Shown here piece after piece: positions 10,752 through 19,917 of a DNA stretch of 64,000 nt. Under the pieces are notes generated by a model. That model was not told the DNA's origin. It did no database searches and saw only the letters and a list, made by a program, of their open reading frames with translations. Position 1 is the first letter of the stretch, and every line of letters begins with the position of its first letter. The position numbers and the translations under genes were made by a program. The stretch comes from Xanthobacter autotrophicus Py2 (GTDB lineage Bacteria > Pseudomonadota > Alphaproteobacteria > Rhizobiales > Xanthobacteraceae): contig CP000781.1 of NCBI GenBank assembly GCA_000017645.1, positions 5,009,501 through 5,073,500 of the forward strand, written 5' to 3'.

Positions 10752-11609
10752 ATGGCGACATTGCCGAAGGTGGTGGGGCGCGTTCGCGACCTCAGGGCGC
10801 GAGTGGCGGAATTCCGCGCGGAAGGCGCGCGGGTGGCGCTGGTGCCCACCATGGGCGCGCTGCACGCCGGCCATGTGGCGCTGGCGGAAAAGGCACGCGA
10901 GCTGGCCCAGCGTACCGTGGTGTCCATCTTCGTGAACCCCACCCAGTTCGCCCCGCACGAGGACTTCTCGCAATATCCCCGCTCGCTGGAGGCCGACCTC
11001 TACAAGCTGGCGGACGTGGGGGTGGACCTCGTCTACGCACCGACGCCAACCGAGATGTACCCGGCCGGCTTCGTCACCCGCATTGCGGTGGGCGGCCCCT
11101 CGGAAGGGCTTGAGACGGATTTCCGCCCGCATTTCTTCGGCGGCGTCGCCACCGTGGTGGGCAAGCTGTTCATCCAGTGCGCGCCGGACTACGCCATGTT
11201 CGGCGAGAAGGACTACCAGCAGCTCAAGGTCGTGACGCGCCTGTCGCGGGACCTGGACCTCGGCGTCGAGGTGGTGGGCCTGCCCACCATCCGGGAAGAG
11301 GACGGCCTCGCCCTGTCCTCCCGCAACGCCTATCTGGACGAAGAGCAGCGCACCATCGCGCCGGTGATCTACACTGCCCTCTCCCGCGCCGCCGACGCGA
11401 TCCGCGCCGGCACCGCGCCGCAGGCGGCGGTCAGCGTGGCCCGCGGCATGATCGAGGCGCTGGGCCTGAAGGTGGACTATGTGGCCGCCCGCAACGCCGA
11501 CACCCTCGCGCCCCTGAAGGAAGGGCCGGAGGCCGGCCGCGAACCCATCCGCCTTTTGGCGGCGGCGTGGCTCGGCGAGACCCGGCTCATCGACAACATC
11601 CCGGTGTGA
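10752..11609 (+). CDS. panC: pantoate--beta-alanine ligase
   Basis: The 285-residue cytoplasmic enzyme joins pantoate and beta-alanine at the cost of ATP, the last step of pantothenate synthesis. The nucleotidyl-transfer motifs are present: VPTMGALHAGH (32-41 region, HxGH) and the KMSKS-like LSSRNAYL. Other conserved stretches are SIFVNPTQF, the pantoate-binding FFGGVATVVGKLF and the KDYQQLKV segment. Length is usual (280-290). Start ATG 10752 is the only one giving a normal N-terminus. It is divergent from the VWA-like gene and not next to panB or panD. Confidence 0.95.
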   Translation: MATLPKVVGRVRDLRARVAEFRAEGARVALVPTMGALHAGHVALAEKARELAQRTVVSIFVNPTQFAPHEDFSQYPRSLEADLYKLADVGVDLVYAPTPTEMYPAGFVTRIAVGGPSEGLETDFRPHFFGGVATVVGKLFIQCAPDYAMFGEKDYQQLKVVTRLSRDLDLGVEVVGLPTIREEDGLALSSRNAYLDEEQRTIAPVIYTALSRAADAIRAGTAPQAAVSVARGMIEALGLKVDYVAARNADTLAPLKEGPEAGREPIRLLAAAWLGETRLIDNIPV

Positions 11610-11636
11610 GCCTGGCCGTGCGAGGCGCGCGTCGCC

Positions 11637-11843
11637 TCACACGGCGCCCATGTAGCTCGCGGCGAAACCGATCACCACCAGCACGAGGCTCACGATCAGG
11701 ACCGTCAGGATGCGTCCGGTGGAAAAGCCCTGCCGGGCACGGACCGCCGACTTCACCGCGCCGCCGTCCGCCGTGCGGGTGTCCGGCTGGTGGAATTCGC
11801 GGTTCTGCTTCCTTTCGGCGGGATCGGGCATCGCTGTCTCCAT
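11637..11843 (-). CDS. small single-span membrane protein
   Basis: The 68-residue product has a polar, basic first half and one transmembrane helix at about 45-65 (ILTVLIVSLVLVVIGFAASY). ATG codons at residues 1 and 5 could both start it. No family is recognised; short tail-anchored-like proteins of this form are common and uncharacterised in the order. It lies between panC and the bestrophin-like gene, on the same strand as the latter with a 62-base gap. Confidence 0.6.
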   Translation of the reverse strand: METAMPDPAERKQNREFHQPDTRTADGGAVKSAVRARQGFSTGRILTVLIVSLVLVVIGFAASYMGAV

Positions 11844-11905
11844 GATCGTTCTCCGTGATCGTTGCTCTCGAACAGGGATAACGCTAGGGAAGGCACCGAA
11901 GGTCC

Positions 11906-12835
11906 CTACAGCAGCATGAAGTCCACGGGCTCGGGCGCCGCCGGCAGACCGCTCTCGCCCATGCCCTCACGCAGGATGATCTCGATGCCGGTTGCCAACG
12001 CGGCGATGGGCAGGTCGTTGGGCAGCGTGCCAAACGGCTCCTCCAGCTCGCTGCCCAGGGCATCGAGGCCGAAGAAGGTATAGGCCACCAGCGCCGCCGC
12101 CAGCGGCGTGCCCCAGCCCAAGACATCGGCGAACCCGAACGGCAGCAGGAAACAGAACAGATACGCCGTGCGGTGGAGCAGCAGGGTATAGCCGAAGGGC
12201 ACCGGCGTGGACTTGATGCGCTCGCAGGTGGTGAGCGCCTCGGTCATGCGGCCAAGAATTCCGTCGAGCATGACGAATTCCATGTCGGAGAGATGGCCCG
12301 CGCTGCGCAGCCTGGCCAGCACGGCGCCCATTTCGCGCAGGATGCGATCGGGCAGGAACCGGTCCGGCACGCCCGGCGGCGTCTGCGACAGGCCCGCCGG
12401 AAGGACCCGCAAAAGGTCTGCCGTCGCGGCCCCCTCGCGCAGATGCACCACCAGCGCATGGGGGAATGCAATGGCGAGGTCCACCAGCCGGCGACGGCCC
12501 GCCGCCGCCTCGGGCCCGCGCTGCTCCAGCAGCAGGGTCTGGCGCAGCAGGTCCCGCGCCATGGCGATGAGCTGGCCCCAGGCTTTGCGCGCTTCCCACC
12601 AGCGGTCGTAGCAGGCGTTATTGGAAAAGCCGAGGAACACCGACAGGGCGATGCCAAGCAGCGCGAACGGCGCCCCGTCGAAGCTCGGGATGCGGCCGGG
12701 ATCGGAGCGATGGGCCAGCACCACTGCGCCCGACAGCGCGAGCACCACCACCACCTGCGGGAAGATGCGCTGGAGCACCGATCCCCGCAGGATGAAGAAC
12801 AGCCGGAGCAACCCCGGTCGCGGCCGCACGATCAT
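11906..12835 (-). CDS. bestrophin-like (RFP-TM / YneE) anion channel family protein
   Basis: The 309-residue integral membrane protein belongs to the bestrophin-like family, pentameric channels of bacteria. Marks of the family are an early RPRPGLLRLFFILRGS segment, a pair of helices with FLGFSNNACYDRWWEARKAWG (the conserved N-A-x-x-R-W-W-E-R/A motif), and the C-terminal pair FCFLLPFGFADVLGW and ALVAYTFFGLDALGSELEEPFG with the DAL...EEPFG motif. Start at 12835 (MIVRPRPG) matches the family; the frame is open 12 codons further upstream. It is monocistronic or follows metC; ion selectivity cannot be told. Confidence 0.9.
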   Translation of the reverse strand: MIVRPRPGLLRLFFILRGSVLQRIFPQVVVVLALSGAVVLAHRSDPGRIPSFDGAPFALLGIALSVFLGFSNNACYDRWWEARKAWGQLIAMARDLLRQTLLLEQRGPEAAAGRRRLVDLAIAFPHALVVHLREGAATADLLRVLPAGLSQTPPGVPDRFLPDRILREMGAVLARLRSAGHLSDMEFVMLDGILGRMTEALTTCERIKSTPVPFGYTLLLHRTAYLFCFLLPFGFADVLGWGTPLAAALVAYTFFGLDALGSELEEPFGTLPNDLPIAALATGIEIILREGMGESGLPAAPEPVDFMLL

Positions 12836-12914
12836 GGCTGATGCACGTTCCGGTCGGGCGGGGCACCCCATCCGACCGGGAGAACGGTCCCTGTTGGTGG
12901 ATGTACGGGCAGCG

Positions 12915-14111
12915 TCAGGCCGCCGCCCGCATCCTGGCGAAGGCCTGGTCCAGATCGGCCTTCAGGTCGGCCACGTCCTCGAGCCCGATGTGCAGGCGCA
13001 CGCCGGGGCCTTCCACGTCCCAGACCGTCGCCGTGCGATAGTCGCGGCAATCGAACGGAATGGCGAGGCTCTCGTAGCCGCCCCACGAATAGCCCATGCC
13101 GAACAGGGCGAGGGCATCGAAGAAGGCCGCCACGGCGCGCTCCGGCACCTCCTTCAGGATCAGGCTGAACAGGCCGGTAGCGCCGGTGAAGTCGCGCTTC
13201 CAGATGGCGTGGCCGGGATCGGTGGGCAGGGCGGGATGCAGCACTCGCGACACTTCCGGCCGATCCTGAAGCCACTGCGCCACCTCCAGCCCGGAGCGCT
13301 GGTGGTGCGCCAGCCGCACCGCAAGGGTGCGCAGGCCGCGCGCGCCAAGCGCCGCGTCATCCGGGCTGATGGTGATGCCCAGGGTGCCGTGGGTGGCGAT
13401 CACCTTCTTCCACGCCGGCCCCACGGCGGAAATGGTGCCGAGATTCAGGTCCGCATGGCCGCCGATGTACTTCGTGCCGGCCTGGATCGAGATGTCGACC
13501 CCGAAGGCATGAGGCTTGAAGAAGAGCGGCGTCGCCCAGGTGTTGTCGATCAGCGTGGTGATGCCCCGCGCCCGCGCCACTGCCGTGATGGCCGGCACGT
13601 CCTGCATCTCGAAGCTCTGCGAGCCCGGCGATTCGAGGAAGATGGCGCGGGTGTTGTCGCGGATAAGCTCGGCGATGCCTGAGCCCACCAGCGGATCATA
13701 ATAGGTGGTCTCCACCCCGAGGCGCTTCAGCACCTGGTCGCAGAAGGTGCGCGTGGGACGATAGGCGGTGTCCACCATCAGCAGGTGATCGCCGGCATCG
13801 AGCACGGAGAGCAGGGAGATGGAGCAGGCCGAAAGCCCGGACGGGGTGAGGGCGATTCCATCGCCGCCCTCCAGAGCCCTCAGCGCCGTCTCGAAGCCTT
13901 CGGTGGTGGGATTGCCCCGCCGGCCGTAGCTGTAGCGGCCGCGATGGTGGATGAGATCGTCATAGGTTGCCGAAAGAACGGTCGATCCGCGCACCACCGG
14001 CGTATTGACGAAACCGTCGAAACGCTTGGGATCACGGCCGGAGTGTACGACTTTCGTCGCAGGCCTCAGACCGGTGCCGCTGCCTGTTCCATCATCGTGC
14101 CCATGCGACAT
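12915..14111 (-). CDS. metC: cystathionine beta-lyase
   Basis: The 398-residue PLP enzyme of the Cys/Met metabolism family cleaves cystathionine to homocysteine, pyruvate and ammonia. The fold-type I signature is intact: SYGRRGNPTT near the N-terminus (substrate/PLP Tyr and Arg), LIDNTWATPL with D189 for the pyridine nitrogen, and SIQAGTKYIGGHAD with K214 as the Schiff-base lysine. The Trp in DNTWATP and the lack of gamma-synthase features favour beta-lyase of the alphaproteobacterial type over cystathionine gamma-synthase. Length is normal. It is divergent from aapJ with a 180-base gap holding both promoters. Confidence 0.9.
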   Translation of the reverse strand: MSHGHDDGTGSGTGLRPATKVVHSGRDPKRFDGFVNTPVVRGSTVLSATYDDLIHHRGRYSYGRRGNPTTEGFETALRALEGGDGIALTPSGLSACSISLLSVLDAGDHLLMVDTAYRPTRTFCDQVLKRLGVETTYYDPLVGSGIAELIRDNTRAIFLESPGSQSFEMQDVPAITAVARARGITTLIDNTWATPLFFKPHAFGVDISIQAGTKYIGGHADLNLGTISAVGPAWKKVIATHGTLGITISPDDAALGARGLRTLAVRLAHHQRSGLEVAQWLQDRPEVSRVLHPALPTDPGHAIWKRDFTGATGLFSLILKEVPERAVAAFFDALALFGMGYSWGGYESLAIPFDCRDYRTATVWDVEGPGVRLHIGLEDVADLKADLDQAFARMRAAA

Positions 14112-14291
14112 GCAATTCTCCTGTGCCGATGGTCGGCCGGTGCACGGCCCTACTATTGACCCGCCCGCGCCGAGGGGCTGTGATGGGCGGGATAGACGTC
14201 TTGGGTCGCCCCGTCGAGCCTGACCCGCCGCCCTGGCGGTTCGACCGGACGGCAGGGAGGCGGAGGCGTCATCTCAGAGAAGGAACCTTCC

Positions 14292-15302
14292 GTGAAACGC
14301 ATCCTCTTCGCAGCAGTTGGGCTTTTGTCTCTGGCCGGTGCCGTCAATGCCGCCACGCTCGACGAGGTCAAGGCGCGCGGCTCGGTCAACTGCGGCGTGT
14401 CGCAGGGCCTGCCGGGCTTCTCGAGCCCGAACGACAAGAATGAGTGGGGCGGCCTGGACGTGGACTTCTGCCGCGCCATTGCGGCGGCGATCTTCAACGA
14501 TCCCGCGAAAGTGAAGTTCAGCCCGCTGTCCGCCAAGGACCGTTTCACGGCGCTGACCTCCGGCGCCATCGATGTGCTGTCGCGCAACACCACCTGGACC
14601 ATGTCGCGCGACACCACGCTGGGATTCAACTTCGCCGGCGTGATCTATTATGACGGCCAGGGCTTCCTCGTGCGCAAGGCGCTGGGCCTGAAGTCGGCCA
14701 AAGAGCTGCAGGGTGCCTCGATCTGCGTGCAGACCGGCACCTCCAACGAGCTCAACGTGTCCGACTTCTTCCGCTCGAACAACATGAAGAACGGCGAGGT
14801 GATCGCGTTCGGCACCATCGACGAGACGGTGAAGGCCTATGAATCGGGCCGCTGCGACGTGTTCACCGCCGACCGCTCCCAGCTCGCCGCCGTGCGCCTC
14901 AAGCTGACCAATGCCGCCGATCACGTGATCCTGCCCGAGACCATCTCCAAGGAGCCCCTCGGCCCGCTGGTGCGCCATGGCGACGACCAGTGGTTCGACC
15001 TCGTGAAGTGGGTCTATTTCGCCCTGCTCAACGCAGAGGAACTGGGCGTGACCCAGAAGAACGTGGACGAGCAGGTCAACTCCCAGAACCCGGACGTGAA
15101 GCGCCTGCTCGGTACCGACGGCAAGTATGGCGAGGGCATCGGCCTCACCGCCGACTGGGCGGTGCGCATCATCAAGGCCACCGGCAATTACGGCGAGATC
15201 TACGACCGCAACGTCGGCCCCGCCACCCCGCTCGGCATCGAGCGCGGCCTCAACAACCTGTGGAACAAGGGCGGCATCCAGTACGGCATGCCGGTGCGCT
15301 GA
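14292..15302 (+). CDS. aapJ: general L-amino acid ABC transporter, periplasmic binding protein
   Basis: The 336-residue protein carries an N-terminal signal peptide (MKRILFAAVGLLSLAGAVNA) and the solute-binding fold of family 3 amino-acid receptors. The AapJ/BztA pattern is clear: TLDEVKARGSVNCGVSQGLPGFS, DFCRAIAAAIF, RFTALTSGAIDVLSRNTTWT and the C-terminal GIERGLNNLWNKGG. It captures a wide range of L-amino acids and delivers them to AapQM. It leads the aapJQMP operon; two hairpins follow its stop and likely protect or balance its transcript relative to the permeases. Size (335-345) fits. Confidence 0.95.
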   Translation: MKRILFAAVGLLSLAGAVNAATLDEVKARGSVNCGVSQGLPGFSSPNDKNEWGGLDVDFCRAIAAAIFNDPAKVKFSPLSAKDRFTALTSGAIDVLSRNTTWTMSRDTTLGFNFAGVIYYDGQGFLVRKALGLKSAKELQGASICVQTGTSNELNVSDFFRSNNMKNGEVIAFGTIDETVKAYESGRCDVFTADRSQLAAVRLKLTNAADHVILPETISKEPLGPLVRHGDDQWFDLVKWVYFALLNAEELGVTQKNVDEQVNSQNPDVKRLLGTDGKYGEGIGLTADWAVRIIKATGNYGEIYDRNVGPATPLGIERGLNNLWNKGGIQYGMPVR

Positions 15303-15331
15303 CCCAGCTCAGCCTGCACACTTAAGCTGAC

Positions 15332-15389
15332 GGTGGCGGACGCCCGGGGCGGCGCCCGCCACCACCAAAGATAAAGGGCTCAAAAGCCC
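15332..15389 (+). promoter_or_regulatory. two intercistronic hairpins between aapJ and aapQ
   Basis: Stem one pairs GGTGGCGG (15332-15339) with CCGCCACC (15356-15363); stem two pairs GGGCT (15376-15380) with AGCCC (15385-15389) around CAAA. Neither is followed by a T-run. In transporter operons such stems commonly stabilise the receptor mRNA and lower permease expression; that role is inferred. Confidence 0.55.
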
Positions 15390-15406
15390 ACACTTTCGGG
15401 GGTACC

Positions 15407-16702
15407 ATGTCGGATGTTCGCCTTTCGGGGCCACCGGCGGCGTCGCGCCGTCGCTGGTCATGGACGGATCCCAAGCTGCGCTCCTCGGTGATCCAGATCG
15501 TCCTGGCTCTCATCATGGTGTGGCTGGTCTGGTCCTTCTATGCCAATGCGCAGGCCAACCTCTCCCGCCTCGGCATCGCCTCCGGCTTCGGCTTCCTCGA
15601 CAATCGCGCCGGCTTCGCCATCAGCCAGACGCTCATCCCCTACAATGAATCCATGAGCTACGGCCGCGCCTTCGTGGTGGGCCTGCTCAACACCCTGCTG
15701 GTGGCCTTCCTCGGCGTGGTCCTCGCCACCCTCATCGGCTTCGTGATGGGCGTCGCGCGCCTCTCGAAGAACGTGGTGATCAAGGCGCTGGCCTCCGCCT
15801 ACGTGGAAATCACCCGCAACCTGCCGCCCCTGTTCCAGATCATGTTCTGGTATCTGGCGGTGCTCTCTACCCTGCCCGGCCCGCGGCAGAGCTGGGGCTT
15901 CGGCCTCCAGCCCCTGTTCGGCGCCATCGGCTCCGGGCTCTCGGCCATCGGGCTGGGTTTCCTCGGTACGCCCATATCGAACTTCGCGGCGGGCCTGGCG
16001 GCGCCTTCCGTGTTCGTGAACAATCGCGGCCTCGTGCTGCCGCGTCCCGTGTTCGAGGAGGGCTCCATGGCCATCCTCTACGCCCTGATCGCGGCGGTGG
16101 TGGCGAGCTTTGTGCTCGCCCGCTGGGCCAAGAAGCGGCGCGAGGCCACGGGCAAGCCGTTCCCGGCGTTCTGGGCGGGGCTCGCCCTCCTCATCGCCCT
16201 GCCGCTCGCGGCCTCCTTTGCGGCGGGCAACCCCGTCACCATCGAAACCCCGGAGCTGCGCGGCTTCAACTTCGCCGGCGGGCTGAAGGTCATCCCCGAA
16301 TTCGTCGCGCTGCTGCTGGCGCTCGCCATCTACACCGGCGGCTTCATCGCCGAGATCGTCCGCTCGGGCATTCTCGCCGTCTCCAAGGGCCAGAGCGAGG
16401 CGGCGCATTCCCTCGGCCTGAGGAACGGGCCGACGCTGCGCCTCGTCATCATCCCGCAGGCCATGCGGGTGATCGTGCCGCCGCTCACCAGCCAGTATCT
16501 CAACCTCACCAAGAACTCGTCCCTGGGCGTGGCGGTGGGCTATCCGGACCTGTTCGCCGTCTTCGCCGGCACCACGCTGAACCAGACCGGCCAGGCCATC
16601 GAAATCATCGCGGTGACCATGGCGGTCTACCTCACCATCTCGATCCTCACGTCGGCGATCATGGGCTGGTACAACAAGCGCGTCGCGCTGGTGGAGCGGT
16701 GA
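15407..16702 (+). CDS. aapQ: general L-amino acid ABC transporter permease AapQ
   Basis: The 431-residue inner-membrane permease forms a heterodimer with AapM. Hydrophobic segments begin at about residue 22 (VIQIVLALIMVWLVW), followed by the long periplasmic insert typical of AapQ (VNNRGLVLPRPVFEEGS), and the C-terminal BPD_transp_1 core with the EAA loop: SEAAHSLGLRNGPTLRLVIIPQAMRVIVPP. Length 400-430 is usual. A GGGGG stretch a few bases before ATG 15407 supports the start. The next gene begins one base after its stop, so the permeases are translationally coupled. Confidence 0.95.
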   Translation: MSDVRLSGPPAASRRRWSWTDPKLRSSVIQIVLALIMVWLVWSFYANAQANLSRLGIASGFGFLDNRAGFAISQTLIPYNESMSYGRAFVVGLLNTLLVAFLGVVLATLIGFVMGVARLSKNVVIKALASAYVEITRNLPPLFQIMFWYLAVLSTLPGPRQSWGFGLQPLFGAIGSGLSAIGLGFLGTPISNFAAGLAAPSVFVNNRGLVLPRPVFEEGSMAILYALIAAVVASFVLARWAKKRREATGKPFPAFWAGLALLIALPLAASFAAGNPVTIETPELRGFNFAGGLKVIPEFVALLLALAIYTGGFIAEIVRSGILAVSKGQSEAAHSLGLRNGPTLRLVIIPQAMRVIVPPLTSQYLNLTKNSSLGVAVGYPDLFAVFAGTTLNQTGQAIEIIAVTMAVYLTISILTSAIMGWYNKRVALVER

Positions 16703-16703
16703 G

Positions 16704-18125
16704 ATGAGCGACACCACCGTGCCCCTCTCCGCCCCCCGGGTCTCCCCCGCGCAGGCCTATGTGTCGACAACCCTGCGCGAGCAGGAGCCGGCCCCCGTCG
16801 CCACCCGCGGCCCCGTGCTGTGGGTGCGCAAGCACCTGGTCGGCTCGGTGCCGCAGGTGCTCCTGACCCTGTTCGGCATCTGGCTGGTCTATGTGACCGT
16901 CCCGCCGATGATCAAATTCTTCCTGATCGACGCGGTGTGGACCGGCGCCAACCGCGAGGCCTGCCTGCCCGAGAAGGTGGGCCGCGCCGTCGGCGCCTGC
17001 TGGCCCTTCGTGTGGGCGAAGCTCGACCAGCTCATCTACGGCTTCTATCCCGCCAGCGAGCGCTGGCGCGTGAACGTGGTCTATGCGCTGGGCGTGATCC
17101 TGCTGCTGCCGCTGCTGATCCAGAAGCTGCCGGGCAAGCGCCTCAACGCGATCCTGTTCTTCGGCATCTACCCGGTGGTGGCCTTCGTGCTGCTCACCGG
17201 CGGCAATCTGGAGATGCAGCGCTTCCTGATCGGCTATTTCGGCCCCACCGACCTGTTCGCCGGTGCCGGCATCGTGCAGGGGATGCGCATCAGCTTCTGG
17301 ATCGACTTCCTGCTGTCGACCGCCATCGTCACCGGCATCGCCTATCTGGTGTCGCGCATCGTCGCCGGGCCGGAGGCGGCGCCGGGAGCGGCGAAGACCA
17401 CGCTTTCGGTCTTCGTCCTGCTCGGCCTCGTCATCTTCGCCATGGACATCGACGTGGGCCTGCCGCAGGTGGAAACCCGGCTGTGGGGCGGCCTGCTGGT
17501 CACCCTCGTCATCGCGGTCACCGGCATCACGGTGTCGCTGCCATTCGGCATCCTGCTGGCACTCGGCCGGCGCTCGAAGCTGCCGCTGGTGAAGGCGCTG
17601 TCCATCATCTTCATCGAGTTCTGGCGCGGCGTGCCGCTCATCACGGTGCTGTTCTTCGCCACCTACATGCTGCCCCTGTTCCTGCCCGGGCGCCTGACCA
17701 TCGACGGGTTGCTGCGGGCCCTGGTGGGCGTCGCCCTGTTCGCCTCGGCCTATATGGCGGAGGTGGTGCGCGGCGGCCTGCAGGCCATCCCCAAGGGCCA
17801 GTATGAAGGCGCCATGGCGGTGGGCCTGCCGTCCTCGCTCATGCTGCGGCTCGTGGTGCTGCCGCAGGCGCTGAAGCTGGTGATCCCCGGCATCGTCAAC
17901 AACTTCATCGGCCTGTTCAAGGACACGACGCTGGTGCTGATCGTCTCGATCTTCGACCTGCTCGGCTCCATGCGCGCGGCCTTCACCGACCCCAACTGGG
18001 CCTCGCCCACCACCCTGTTCACCGGTTTCGGCTTCGCCGGCATCATCTACTTCGTCTTCTGCTTCGGCATGTCCCGGTATTCGATGGCGCTGGAAAAGCG
18101 CCTCGACCGGGCTCAGCGGCACTGA
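16704..18125 (+). CDS. aapM: general L-amino acid ABC transporter permease AapM
   Basis: At 473 residues this is the larger permease partner. It has an N-terminal extension of 40 polar residues, then several hydrophobic segments, the AapM-specific insert around residues 60-140, and the C-terminal core with an EAA loop ([30 protein letters not shown]). Together with AapQ it forms the translocation pore. The start follows the aapQ stop by one base. The stop lies 15 bases before aapP. Confidence 0.95.
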   Translation: MSDTTVPLSAPRVSPAQAYVSTTLREQEPAPVATRGPVLWVRKHLVGSVPQVLLTLFGIWLVYVTVPPMIKFFLIDAVWTGANREACLPEKVGRAVGACWPFVWAKLDQLIYGFYPASERWRVNVVYALGVILLLPLLIQKLPGKRLNAILFFGIYPVVAFVLLTGGNLEMQRFLIGYFGPTDLFAGAGIVQGMRISFWIDFLLSTAIVTGIAYLVSRIVAGPEAAPGAAKTTLSVFVLLGLVIFAMDIDVGLPQVETRLWGGLLVTLVIAVTGITVSLPFGILLALGRRSKLPLVKALSIIFIEFWRGVPLITVLFFATYMLPLFLPGRLTIDGLLRALVGVALFASAYMAEVVRGGLQAIPKGQYEGAMAVGLPSSLMLRLVVLPQALKLVIPGIVNNFIGLFKDTTLVLIVSIFDLLGSMRAAFTDPNWASPTTLFTGFGFAGIIYFVFCFGMSRYSMALEKRLDRAQRH

Positions 18126-18140
18126 TTGAAAGGGCGACCC

Positions 18141-18917
<777 letters not shown>

Positions 18918-19067
18918 GGCGGGGCCGGGCGGGGGAGCTGTTCCTGTTCACACGCTGCCGGCCTCTGTGCTTCCGGGCTAACCGATCCCCCCTTCCTCAG
19001 CCACCCCTCCCACGCGAGCGGGTGGGATGGCTGCGGCGCTCGCAACTCGGACACCACCGGTAAGGAA

Positions 19068-19100
19068 GCGTCCGGCGGCATGAGCGATGCCGCCGGACGC
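19068..19100. terminator. 14-bp perfect hairpin after the aap operon
   Basis: GCGTCCGGCGGCAT (19068-19081) pairs perfectly with ATGCCGCCGGACGC (19087-19100) around GAGCG. There is no T-run, so it would be a non-canonical terminator or an mRNA 3'-end stabiliser for aapJQMP. Confidence 0.45.
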
Positions 19101-19417
19101 CGGCCTTGCCGGCCCTAGCCGGCCCTAGTCGGCATGCAAGGCGGGCCCGCCTTCGCCCCGCCCCGCAGGTGATGTTGGCCGTTGGAAGGCGTTTCGTGCG
19201 CCTCAGTCTTGTTGCCCGCACCTGCGGCCACCCTTCCTCGACCCTGCCATCCCAAGCCCTGCGGCGACACGAGCTCCCAGCGCGCGGCGATGAGGCGCCG
19301 GCACCCGCCCTATGTGGCCTACCGCTTCGCTTAAATGGAGCTATGACAAACAAGCGTGCGAGGAGTTGATCTTAAGCCATCGATGTATTACGCCCATCAT
19401 ATGGAGTGGTATTCTAG

Positions 19418-19434
19418 TATTGAATACTTCTAAA
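19418..19434. promoter_or_regulatory. Irr-box-like (ICE) element upstream of hemP
   Basis: TATTGAA-TAC-TTCTAAA matches the two-arm form TTTAGAA-N3-TTCTAAA at 12 of 14 arm positions. An overlapping inverted repeat GTATTC-N7-GAATAC lies at 19409-19427. It is 60 bases before the hemP start in an AT-rich stretch. Irr controls heme and iron genes in this order; binding here is inference. Confidence 0.5.
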
Positions 19435-19493
19435 CTGCCCCAATGCTCCGATTGTGCTGAGGGGTGCACCTGCTGATCTGGAGCGATTCAAAA

Positions 19494-19718
19494 ATGAGCA
19501 GGCATGAACACGCGAACGCCGGCGTCTTCGGCGTGACCATGGGAAATGACGGCGCCTTGCGGGGCGCGCGGGGGTCCTGCCGCACCATTCCCATGACCGA
19601 TGCGCAGCTCGACAGCCGCGACCTGTTCGCGGCGGGCCGCCTCATCACCATCACCCATGGGGAACACACCTACCAGTTGCGCCTCACGGCCCAGAACAAG
19701 CTGATCCTCACCAAATAG
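19494..19718 (+). CDS. hemP: hemin uptake protein HemP
   Basis: The 74-residue product ends with the diagnostic HemP segment: DSRDLFAAGRLITITHGEHTYQLRLT followed by AQNKLILTK at the C-terminus. HemP (HmuP) is a small protein encoded with heme-uptake genes; in rhizobia it acts as an activator of the heme receptor gene hmuR. Several in-frame ATGs exist (19494, 19539, 19593); the family's conserved part starts near 19593, so the true N-terminus is uncertain. No heme receptor or transporter gene is next to it. An Irr-like box precedes it, in keeping with iron control. Confidence 0.85.
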   Translation: MSRHEHANAGVFGVTMGNDGALRGARGSCRTIPMTDAQLDSRDLFAAGRLITITHGEHTYQLRLTAQNKLILTK

Positions 19719-19917
19719 CCGTCCTAGCCGTCCGGCGTAGGCGCCGGGGCAAAGACCGCGGCCATGGGAATAAGGCGCGTGCCTTTCCTTTGCCGCGTTT
19801 CGCCTGCATCAGGGCCGCCCCCGGGGAAAGGCGCGCCGCGCGCCGATTGCCCGGCCCTTTTCGGCACGGGCGTTTCTGCTATTGTCCGCGCCGATTTCAG
19901 CGGATCCAGACAGAAGC

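Larger units (their letters stand above)
18918..19493. other. 576-base gap between aapP and hemP
   Basis: No gene is visible. The gap holds a strong 14-bp hairpin at 19068-19100, two copies of GCCGGCCCTAG (from 19109 and 19118 on), a 16-bp palindrome AAGGCGGGCCCGCCTT at 19138-19153, and an AT-rich stretch at 19360-19440 that contains an Irr-like box and the hemP promoter. Confidence 0.6.
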
